A stretch of DNA of 64,000 nt from Symsagittifera roscoffensis (lineage: Eukaryota; Xenacoelomorpha; Acoela; Convolutidae): the NCBI RefSeq assembly GCF_963678635.1, contig NC_087062.1, positions 28,420,833-28,484,832 on the forward strand, in the 5' to 3' direction. The position numbers and the translations under genes are program-made. The notes beneath the pieces were generated by a model, which saw only the letters and a program-made list of their open reading frames with translations, was not told the origin of the DNA and ran no database searches. Of this stretch, positions 22,895-33,200 are shown piece by piece (within the stretch, counting starts at the first letter, position 1; the number at the start of each line of letters is the position of its first letter).

Positions 22895-23810
22895 CTGTAT
22901 CAAGACTGTTCTGGTCCAACACTGTCCCAGGACTTCTTTGGCACTGTCCCAAGACTGTTGACAAGTGTCTGAGCGGTGGGACCTCTTTCTTCTTCGTTAT
23001 GGGGACTTCTTGATTCACTGTACCTTGTACCACCACTCAAGCTCTAGTAAAATTTTCCCAAAAACCCTCTCTTAAAAGCCAAATGCTGACCCCCCTTTTT
23101 CTTATTTCTTTTTAATTACCTCTCTTTCAATGTTCCAAGCAACTTGAGACCAAAACCTGTGCGCAGGTATCTTGTGATCACCTGTTCGTATAAAAACTAA
23201 ACACAAATCCTCACCAAAATGCAACAAAATCCAAGCTAGAAAAAGTAATAAAAACGGAAAGATGAGTAAAACAAATGTCTACCTTCTATCGAAAAAATGT
23301 CTGGTACCTAATTGCCACGCGTTTCCTTCCCCCCTGCTAGCGATCTTATGGGGTATCACAAAAACTGTCTATGTCCGTTCCCCCCTACCGATCCGACCAG
23401 GGTACCTACCTTAACCTAATTCCAATTTTGGATATCCGCTTCCTATGACCAACGCGTGTAAATGACTAATGTAACTAAATCAACGACGTCGACTAATTAG
23501 TTACTCTAATTTCCCCCCTTTTTACAATTAACAACCGCCAACCTCTAACTTAACCAGCCCCCCTTCTAACCTCCCCCCTTTTTAGCCCCCCTTCTTAAAC
23601 CTAAAAATACCTTAAGCGCCGGGTGCTAAACCTCTCAAGAGAAAACCGTAGACCTGTCTCCAGGCCTGCTCAAGTAAAAACGTTTCTCAAAACCGGGGGA
23701 TATCGCTTATCCAATTTTACACTTATTTCCTATAATGTAATGTGAATTTTAACGATACCCGTTCTGCCCAACTTGAGAACTCGAGAACTGCCAAATCCTT
23801 CTTGGCTACT

Positions 23811-24010
23811 TTCCCACTCGACTGGTCACCTCTTCCAGTCCAGTCTCCTATTGGTTCAGCTCAAGTGCTCCTGAACCACTTTCCCACTCGGATGGTCACC
23901 TCTTCCAGTCAAATCTCCTATTGGTTCAGCTCAAGTGCTCCTGAACCACTTTCCCACTCGGCTGGTCACCTCTTCCAGTCAAGTCTCCTATTGGTTCAGC
24001 TAAGTGCCAA
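23811..24010. repeat. Three 70-bp tandem repeats in the leader of element A
   Basis: The phrase ttcccactcg followed by tggtcacctcttccagtc recurs at 23811, 23881 and 23951, giving an exact 70-bp period. Two diverged copies occur in the C leader (1799-1930). Confidence 0.88.
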
Positions 24011-24467
24011 GCTATCTGAAAACACTTGACAACGCCCCACACTCGGGCTCTTTATTAAGGTTACTGGGTTAAATTACTAGGTTGATCGAAACGATCGAAC
24101 TTGTAAAACAGTATGGGTATACTATTTAATTAATATAAAGGTTTGATCCAACTAATCTGGTGTCAAAGTCACTGTCTTTTTTCGTTTTATGGTTTTTGTT
24201 CCTTTTTCTATTCTTTTTTTGTTTTTGTTTGGCTTTTTGTCTTTTTGCTCGTGTTTTTGTCCCCCTAGTTGCCCCCCTTTACTCGGTTAGCTAAACTTCG
24301 TTCGGAGAGCGTACCAGGAAGTTTTCTCGAGTTTTCTTAAAAAGCTATCACGGTACAACCGGAAGGTTTGCACGTTCCTGTCGAACCGCACCGCCGGTAC
24401 TCTAGAATGGGCATTCAGCCCGAAGCTGTCTCAAGTGGGTTCGACTCCGTAGTCTTGATGTCGTAAA

Positions 24468-24482
24468 CACCCAGGAGCGCCA
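24468..24482 (-). promoter_or_regulatory. Primer-binding site of element A
   Basis: The minus strand reads TGGCGCTCCTGGGTG, complementary to a tRNA 3' end CACCCAGGAGCGCCA. It is identical in elements B (49098-49112) and D (592-606) and decayed in C (2369-2383). It lies 11 nt from the LTR end in A and 12 nt in B and D, farther than the few bases usual for LTR elements. I could not assign the tRNA. Confidence 0.7.
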
Positions 24483-24493
24483 TAAAAACACTA

Positions 24494-25397
24494 TGTAACA
24501 TTTGTCTACTGCAGTCACACATGAGGCTTAAGAAAAATAGGCCCTATAACTATTGGCTCAAGAGTCAGGGACACTATCTCTTGTGTTTTTCTACCTCAAA
24601 TCAGTCGGAGCCAATTCGGTTCGCTTGTGACACGAGACCACGACCCGTTACAGCTTAAAGGCTACTACTAAAATATCCCCCCCACTCTAGAATTAATAAC
24701 GTCCCCATACTCAGGTCTCTAGATACCCAAAATACATGAACGCCGTTAAAAACCGGGTCGGAACAATCCGTTAAGTTACTTTTTATTAGACAGTGGAACT
24801 TTGATCCATTTCAGATGGATCAACCTAAAACTCGCCTTACCTCAACATAACAATTATAAAACACACTCTAGAAATTTAAATTAGTACTCACATTGCAGCA
24901 CGCCCAAGAATTGGAAGTACTTCAGTCGGCAATTAACTCGAGAATTAAATAATGTAACTAAAATGAGTTTAATGTTTGTCAGTTTTAATAACAAGAACAA
25001 GTTTGTACTCTAGAAGGTCAGTTCTCGTGAACCATTGGGACACTCTAGCTGTCCACCTTTCCACCGAAGGTTCACTCTAGTCCAGTTTAGAATAATACTC
25101 CAATCACAACAATCCAGTTCGTGGGGATGCGCTCGTCTCTGTTCTAGATGGGACAGCTCTACTCTAGATTATTATCGCTACTGAAATTGCGAATAGCAAT
25201 TTCCCACTGATTTTTCTAGCAACTTTCCCGCGATTGTCACTCGATTGTTCTGACTTCTCTTTTTTGACTTTCAGTTATCGCGAGAAAATCGTGCATGACA
25301 TGCTCCATTCGAAATTTTGAAAAACTTAATTTCACCCCAAAATCAAGTGCTCTTGCTTTTCTCAAGGTCAAACTTCCAAATATGACCGACTGGCACA
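24494..25397 (-). mobile_element. 5' LTR of element A
   Basis: The 904-bp partner of 2601-3504, with 10 substitutions and no indels by eye. The plus-strand start TGTAACATTTGTC and end GACTGGCACA give TG..CA ends. The hairpin is at 24801-24823 and the AATAAA complement at 24782-24787. It is followed by tag, the target duplication. Confidence 0.95.
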
Positions 25398-25576
25398 TAG
25401 AAAATAAGAACGTCCCCATACTTAGGTCTCAAAATACCCAAAATACCCGAACGCCGTTGAAAACAGGGTCGGAACAATCCGTACAGTTACTTTTTATTAG
25501 ACAGTGGAACTTTGATCCATTTCAGATGGATCAACCTAAAACTCTCCTTACCTCAACATAACAATCATGAAACACA
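25398..25576 (-). mobile_element. 5' LTR of element C, fragment 2 of 3
   Basis: This is homologous to the middle of the A-type LTR (compare 24695-24870), with more divergence than between the two A LTRs. It continues from 2600 after element A is removed and is cut again by element B at 25577. It includes the conserved hairpin at 25512-25534. Confidence 0.88.
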
Positions 25577-26462
25577 TGTAACATTCGCCCAAATATCACA
25601 CAGCGACGGAGCGTAGAAAAAGTACCTATTGACGACTGGCAGGCGTCAGTTACCTTAATTCCACTCGTTTTTCACCGTCTCGACCTTGCCAGTTGATTTT
25701 CTGGTCTGTCTAGGGCAAAGTAAAAAGTTACTATTTTTAGGCCATCAGTCAAACGACTTTTGATCAGCTTTCGTTTGCATGCGAACACAACCACATAGCT
25801 GAGTCTCGGATCCTCAGACTACGTGATTGTCATTAAAAACACGGCTCGAACCACCTATTTCTATATGTTTTTGTGTGACAGTTTTATATCAAATCCATTG
25901 GAGATGGATTGACCTTTTCCTTTCTCTATCTACTCATGCTCTGAAATATTAAATAATAACGGTGTTTAATTCAGATCTAGGACATTACAGCAACTGTTAT
26001 GGCTAGTTTACACAGTCCCTTCACATATAACAGTCTCTGGGGGACCAAGCCTCCGCTCCCGTGATTTTCTTGAGACAACACTCTTATCTCCTATATTTCG
26101 TGTCCCGGGAGGGTTCCGTGGTATTTCTCTTCCCCCCACTGAAGCCTCCGTCTCCACAAATATCCGTCACTAAGGTCCTTATCGTGTGTTATTGCCACGA
26201 TAAGAGGCTCCGTAATTTTCTCGTCTCGGATACAACCGTTCGTCACAAAATATGGCGTCGTTCTGATTTTTCTCTATTTTATTCAAAATGGCCGTCTTTT
26301 TTCTATTTCTCAGAAATGTTCTCCTTCAAATCGAAATTTTAAAAATAAAAATTCCAGAACATTCTGACCCTCCGTCGCAACACTTTTCTGTTCGTAAGGC
26401 CTTTAGTCACTTTTTTTTCCGTCGCGGGAAGGTTATACTGTGTCATCCGGCGGAATGGCACA
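25577..26462 (-). mobile_element. 3' LTR of element B
   Basis: TG..CA ends; identical by eye to 49125-50010. It contains hairpins at 25892-25910 (AATCCAT / ATGGATT) and 26178-26204 (CTTATCGTG / CACGATAAG). The LTR type differs from A over most of its length but shares the first and last bases and hairpin placement. A 93-codon plus-strand open frame inside (26061-26342) also occurs in the other LTR simply because the LTRs are identical. Confidence 0.95.
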
Positions 26463-26476
26463 TACTCCCCGGACAA
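26463..26476 (-). promoter_or_regulatory. 3' polypurine tract of element B
   Basis: The minus strand reads CTTGTCCGGGGAGTA directly before the LTR start TGTGCC. It shares the TCCGGGGAGTA core with element A. Confidence 0.85.
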
Positions 26477-27208
26477 GTCTCCATCAATGTCCCTATTGAT
26501 CGCACAACACCGGGTTATCGTCAAGTAGGTATCCAGTTTTCTGTAACCAATCTTACAAATCGCATAAGAAAATGAAATTTATCTACTCCACCTCAACTCA
26601 CTACGTGTTCACAAATGGCATCGTACTACATCTCACTGCCTTTCAACATTTTCACAAAAGTTGCACCATGAGGAGTGTCCTAGATAAAATTTCCTTTCTG
26701 ACTACTTACGTCATCTCGCCATAAAACTTCTTTTCGCTTCTGATTAAAAAGTGGGACGTGGCACGGCCACGCACCCGTTAAAATTAACTTAACTTCACTC
26801 ACCAAGTATAATTAGTCATTTATGCGGTCCTTTCAATATTAAAACTAAGAAACTCTGTGGCTAGGAAAGTTATTGAGTTACCCACCCTTCTCGAGCGAGT
26901 TTACTCAAACTTACCATGTCGCCACACAGTGAATTTGTGTCTTACACAGGTTAAAAACTTCAGTCGGGAATAAATAGGTAAATATACTCACCTATGCTCC
27001 TTATATACATACATAGATAGTAGTAACTAAAATCAACAATTTCAACAATTTTAACAATTGCAACAATTTTCAAAGTTTGGTCTGACCAAACTAAATCAAA
27101 ACAAAAAGTTTCACAAGTTCAATAATCAAAACTTGGTTGATTTGTTCAAGTTTTTACACACAAAGACAATCAAGTTTTTTCTCCTTCTCTTCTCTTCCTC
27201 CGTCATCT
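26477..27208 (-). other. 3' untranslated region of element B
   Basis: About 730 AT-rich bases separate ORF3 from the polypurine tract. A short A-rich run with repeated caacaattt lies near 27030-27070. No coding region is supported. Confidence 0.6.
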
Positions 27209-30200
27209 TCATTCCATCATTTCTCCATCCTGATGTTCAGCGTCACTGTCTTCCAGAACTTTCTCTAACATGTCCAGAGAGTTGCGGGCCGTGCCCCAAC
27301 CCTCCTGCTCCAACAGCCTCGGTTTGCAACAAGGTAGTAAGTCCACATTCACCTTCTGCTCCCGGTTCCTGCAAAAGCTGTTGTGAAGACACAGGCTCAC
27401 GTTTCGTTCTAGGTCAGCTCTTAAGACCTCTTTCTTTTCATCTTCAGTAACACAAGGCGCTCCAGCTACTCGCTTCACCGCAGTGGTGACCGCGTTTCTA
27501 TGCGTCAGGAAAGCTCTCTTATAGGCTCCTGGTCCTATGTCTAGCTGGAAAGATTGATAGGCTTCCGTGTTCCTTGACATGTGACGCTTCGCGCGTTCAT
27601 ACATCCAAGATGTCATCACTGCACGGAACCAAGGCATCAATCTTTGCCTTGACCATATTCTTTCAATGGCTTTAGGTATTCTCAGAACCTTGCAAGTGGT
27701 TCTGAAAAGATCCAATTCACTACTCATTTTCACGTTGCTCAGCTGTTCAGGAGTCGGCACGGCCGTCTCCTGCTCATTTGTGTCCGCATAAGCCTCCAAC
27801 CATCTCACTGCTAGCATGGCGCTAACCACCACGATTGACACTGGTTGATTCTGATCGGGCAACCCCGTGGAGTACAACTCCTCCACGTCCCAAATTAGGA
27901 TCAGGTTCCCACGTTTGGGGTACCACAACGTCTGCGCTAAGCAGTGGCAAGGATATTCCCCATGGGTTCTCACTATGTTCCTTCGGGTTCGATACCCTGA
28001 GGCTCCCAGCAACGGTTCCACTTCCATCAGGATTCTATGTAGATCGTCTTTCTCTTCTATGGTGGGGAATTCAGTGGGTAACGCTCCACTCGCTTTCTGC
28101 TTCTGGAACTCACTCACGTTGCCTTCGTTCAGTATCATGAACTCTTCACCCACAACGTCTTGCAACTCGCCTTCGGATCTCTTCGGGACTGCCCGAAAGA
28201 TCTTTGCCAACAAGTCATATGACCTCTCTGACATTCTGGCCAACCTCACGCATTTTGGCACAGAGAAAAGCTGGTCAACCAACACCTGTTGCGTCCTCGC
28301 ATCCATCACCACCATGTGCGTAGGATACTTGCTATTGCAGTATGGCGCGGAGCTTGAACCCACCATATATTTTGAACCAGTAGGTCTGTGATAGGCTTCA
28401 CTATCCCTCAGATTCATTTCATTCTCTAGGGCTTCTCGCCAGCCTCCAATCTTTTGCTCTGTCTGTAATGCTCCAGGGAATATCTCCACGCTGAGGGACG
28501 CCACTAGCTCATGGGCACGCTCCAAGCGCTCGAGCGATTCTATCGAACTCGTCATGCTACAAAATCCCAAGGCTGTGATCAGGTTTACGTCCGTCACCCC
28601 ATGGCAGTCTGCGACCAATTCCATGGCACTCTTATCTGACATGCTTAATCTTCCATACAATCGTGCCAGTTGTCGATGCTGCTCGCTCAGCGTAATCAGG
28701 CAGTGTCCCACGTTACAAACATGTCCTTCCATCCCACTGTGTTGAGCCAAGCATGTGCCTTGCTCCAACCAATCACTCGACGTACCTTCCTCGGACAGCT
28801 CCGTGGACGGGTTGCTCTTCTTCTTCATCAATCTCATGCTTAGCAGGTGATGTATCATGGCCAGATCATGTAAACTCGCATCATCATCCCTTTCCAATAT
28901 GACATCCGCGGTCATGTCCCAGATTAAGCCTGCGTTAGGATGGGGACACCAGGAAGGCTTCATGAGTTCCCACATCACCACTAGACTGGTTTTCAAGGGA
29001 CCGTCCCAAGAACCACAATCAAAACTCACTTGCCCTTTTAGCTCGGGAATCGAGGGTTCGACTACTCGTTCCTCCAAAATAATTCCCAGCTTGGGTTGTT
29101 CCACCATCAGCATTCCGATCTCCTTAATTCGTTCAACCCAGAAGTTGAGCACTGTGACTTGCTCGTAGTCGAAGTATGCTTCCCTGGCTTCTTCGTTCAC
29201 GAAGGGATTATACGCCATCCCTGGTATGCCAGACACGTATTGGAACGACTTCAGTCTCCCTAGGGTTGCAAACTCTTTTTGTCCTCTGACCGCTTCAATC
29301 AAGTCTCGACTCACTTTCAATTCTTTGTTGGAGTATCTTCTCACTTCTTCCAACTTGCGATAGCTTTCCATATCATTCGACTCCTTGTTTGGCACGGTCA
29401 ATGGCATGTCCTGATATAGCTCTAGGAGTGCCCTAAGGAAGTTCCTTTCGCAATCAACTCCCTTTTCCCGAATGATCTTTATACATTCTCCCAACACAGG
29501 AGTGGGGATGCGACCCACCACAAACCTGACAAAGCAAAGGGCATCCTTCCGTTTAGCCCATGCTATCGCTGAATCGTCTTTTGAGATCAATGTTCGTAAA
29601 GCTTCCATCAATTCTAGCTCCTGTTCTCGTGATTTCGAGTCGTTGCTGGCTTCATACTCCGCCCTTTTGATGCCCATCAAGCACCAAGCCAGTCGTACTT
29701 GCAGATCAGTTCTCACGCAAGGATGAGCCAGGTATGCTGCTACAGTCGCAGGTGCATTCATCGTCTCATCAAAGTATTTCTGGAGGGCCGCCCTCCAAGA
29801 AATCTCTAGCAACTTTTCTAATCCAATTTCGTTCGTATCTGATGACATTACTGTCCCATATTCTTTTCGATTGAAGTTGGAGTTCTCCGTAAGCCCCTTC
29901 AAGTATTCTTGCATGGCTCGCTTCTCGTTCCAAGCCATCAGGTGCCCTCTCGCGGAGTTCCTCGCTTTCAACATTTCCACATAACCCCCTGCCGGATCTC
30001 CCATGTGGACCGATTCCGGCACAGTTATTCGACTGTACTCGACCACGTCGAGTTGTCCTTCCAGTTTCAACTTGGCCATGTTGATTCGCGAGGGCCTGTA
30101 ATCTTCAAGTCCTCCAGATCCACATTGACTGATTACTTCCATTTCTAACTTGGTGTCTGCCAGGGTTCGCGCCGTCTTCTTCGACCTTGTGGCGGTCACG

Positions 30201-33200
30201 GTCAGACCTGCCAAGAGCATAGGGGGTATCAGATTCTCTTTTTCTCCCCCTGTCAGCGTTGTAGTATCTCCCTGCCCGCTCTCGCCTGAGCGACCTGCGC
30301 TCGCTAAAGAGGTCACCACTGCGTTGGCTCTTGACTTCACCACTTTCGGGTTCATGGCTCGACTTCCTGTCTTCCCCTTTAGTCGCTTCAGCCCTTTCCT
30401 GGCTCGTCTGACAGGTAATTTCTTTGCAACATGCTGATCATCGGCACTGTCTTCTGTTACTGACTCGGTCAGCACATCCGACTCCATGGAGCTCACTATT
30501 TTCTCCAGGACCTCACGCATGATGGGTTGGTTCAATCCCACCTTCATTATGGACTGCGTCCCATATCGCCTTATCACGTCCCAAGATTTCTCCATGAAGT
30601 TTACTCGACTCCAGATTGCTCCTGTCTTGCCTTCCAACTCCATTTGATATCTTTCCCATTCTTCTTCTGGTAATGTGCTGAGGAACGATATCTTCATAGA
30701 CTCTTCGATTTTCCTCCTCCTTGGCGATTCATAAAGCAGCTTCTGTGGGTCCCTGCTTCGGCACTCTCTAGCCTGGCTTATTGGGTCTATCGGAGATAGA
30801 TCGGCTGACGCCTCCTTTGTAGGAGACATGAAGGACGATGGTGCCATCAACAATAGACTCCCATCGACTTCCCCATCGTCATCTTCGCTGAACCGGTACT
30901 CTAGCAAGTCCCTTTCCAACGCTCCTAGATCGGTCTCTCCCGATTTCTCCGTCTTGCTTCCGGTCCCTTCATCGTTATCGTCCTGATCCATCAATTCATC
31001 GTCGTCCGCATCAGGTTTCGGCCTAGGTCCCGAGGGTCCTTGTCGTGCGTCTGCGCCCGAATCCGGCCGAGCCGGTACGGCCATGTCTCCTGCATGATAA
31101 AACAACTCATCATCGACCAGGAACTCTACTAACTCCTCACCATGTGGGGCCAGGTCCTCTATCGTTACATATGAGCCACCTCTGCTCTCACTTGCCACCT
31201 CCAGCATCACCACCTTCGCTTCTCCTGACCACTTCAGTCTTGATAAGTCGTCCGCGGAAGAATACACTTCATTCCACGTTTCAGCCGAGACCTCTGGTCT
31301 CCTGGAGGGTAGTGCTTTGATCTTCTTCCTGCTCCAGGCATCAGGAAATGAGAAGTCGAACGTGTGCGCGGCAGCGACGTTCCAGCTGATGAAGCGCGGC
31401 TCCATCCCTCCACTCCACTTCTGCATTCTCTTCTCCGCGTCACGAGCCGCTCCGATACGAGGGGCAATGATGGGAGATGTGACTCCCAACAACATCCTCC
31501 TTATCGGTGGATATCGATGGCATTGGTCCGGCAGCGGCCTGGACCCAGGAAGCCATGTCTGCTGATTCTCTTTTGCATGGGCATAGGCTCCCGGCAATTG
31601 AGGTACTCCCACAGCCTCTCCTGTATCTTTCACCACTGGTCTCAGATTCCAGAGTTTTGGGTTGAACTGGATGTGGGACAGATCCTCACGACCCATTCGG
31701 CATTTGAAGTGGTTGTTGAAATCCATCAACACCCAACCTGGCTCTGCTATTCTTCCGAACAGCCTATCATCGCTAGCCAGCTTTCTCAGTTCACTCTGCT
31801 CTACCCAATTCAGCACTGAACAATCCACTACTGAGACCAGGTTGACGTACAACACTGAATTCCTGTACGCTTTAACTTGTACATCCGGGAACGCAAAGGA
31901 CATCACCGGTCCATAAACCACTGTGACGAATTCCCCTAATCCGTGGACCAGAGCCAACGGATCAATCCGCATCATAACAGCTAAGTCTGTTAATAAGGGC
32001 ATGCCACAATACTGTTTGCACTCGCTTGCGTTCGTCGCCACTTTGTCCTCTCCTGTTACGCTTCTGTTCTGTTGCAGGAGGTATTGAAGTAGGAGAGTCC
32101 TCCAGTCTTTCATCTTCCTGAGCGAGGCGGTTTCCAACTGTGCATTGAACTCACGACTGGGTCCCTGCAGTTGTTCAGGGTAACGCAATAGCACAAGCAA
32201 GTCTCCCAGCCGACCATAGGTCATGGCAATCAGGGTCAAGAGTCCATCCAACCTCAAATCGGCCAACGCTTGGGTAAAGAGGTTTGCCGGTCCTTTCACA
32301 AAGTTTTCATGACCAAATGTCACATATAAGGCTAACACCAGGCCAATCGACAACTTCCTGATGTCTTTGACAAAACTTGCGATCAGGTTCCTAGATGCCC
32401 TCGGGTAGCACGTCGATAGGAAAGATGGCGTCCATCCCACTCCCATTCCGCCCAAGATAGCATCCGATCGTTCGTACTGTGCTTTCGTGGCCAGCACGTC
32501 CGCTTGGAACTTGTCCAGCGACATCGTATTCACGTCTTGCATCAGCTTCAACATCTTGCCTCCAGCCAACTCCCGGGCATCAAGTAGACTCTTCAAATAC
32601 GCGTGTATCTCTTTAATTATTGCCGGCGCATGCTCAAACGCGTCTTCACCCAAGGTGCACAGCCTCGGTGACAGATACAACCATATGTTGTTGTGTGGCT
32701 TCGTACGCAAAGCCATTGCCATGAGGTCCTCTTCTGCTGACGTCATGTTCTTCCTGATCATCTTTCCCTGCTCGTTCTCTTTATGATCCATCTGCCTGAA
32801 CCAGAGATCATCAGCCACCTGTTGTACTAACAGATGATCGTCACCTACCCCTGGTCTTAGCTTCAATAATCTTGCGAAGTTGGACAGCTCCAACCCCAGA
32901 ACTTCGTCTAGCACCAACCGAGTTGTGCTACAATCTCTGAGTCCCTGTATGGCATTCGAGATGTCAGACCAAACAGCGGGGAGCTCAGATCGGTGCGGAT
33001 AATAATTGTCCGGGTCCACCACTCTGTTTGGGGCAGGAATTATCACGTTATATATCCCCTCCGCTATCGTCGTGACCATCGTGTACACAAATTGAAGGGG
33101 TTCAGGCAACGCAGCGTAGCCTGGTGACAATACAAAGATCACCTTCACCACATTCATGGTGAACCGTTGTCTTGCTGCTGCCTCTACCTCGGCCATCGCC

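Larger units (their letters stand above)
22164..24493 (-). other. Leader region of element A
   Basis: The ~2.3-kb untranslated region lies between 5' LTR and gag. From the LTR side it contains the primer-binding site (24468-24482), T-rich sequence, three 70-bp repeats (23811-24010), C-rich tracts near 23330-23590 and a 14-bp minisatellite (22455-22894). Open frames across the minisatellite on both strands follow from its 14-bp period and lack of stops and are not genes. The left part of the C leader (1501-2394) aligns with 23562-24493. Confidence 0.8.
2601..25397 (-). mobile_element. Element A: complete ~22.8-kb Ty3/gypsy-type LTR retrotransposon
   Basis: The element is bounded by two 904-bp LTRs (2601-3504 and 24494-25397) that differ at 10 positions by eye (about 1.1 percent, no indels). 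It is flanked by tag at 2598-2600 and 25398-25400. Reading the minus strand, the order is 5' LTR, primer-binding site, leader with minisatellite, gag, pol, ORF3, polypurine tract, 3' LTR. The order RT, RNase H, integrase identifies the Ty3/gypsy class. Gag and pol are open. ORF3 is broken in several places, so this copy is probably not fully functional. It is inserted in the 5' LTR of element C. At nearly 23 kb it is several times longer than usual Ty3/gypsy elements. Confidence 0.95.

Noticed and set aside
22357-23036. Several open frames on both strands with repeating peptides such as SQDHCPKT or GLGTRVLGQ
   Set aside because: They are produced by the 14-bp minisatellite, which lacks stop codons in many frames. 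No start context, conservation or homologue in element B.
26061-26342. 93-codon plus-strand frame repeated exactly at 49609-49890
   Set aside because: Identical because it lies within the two identical LTRs. It is antisense to the element and not kept in the D LTR.
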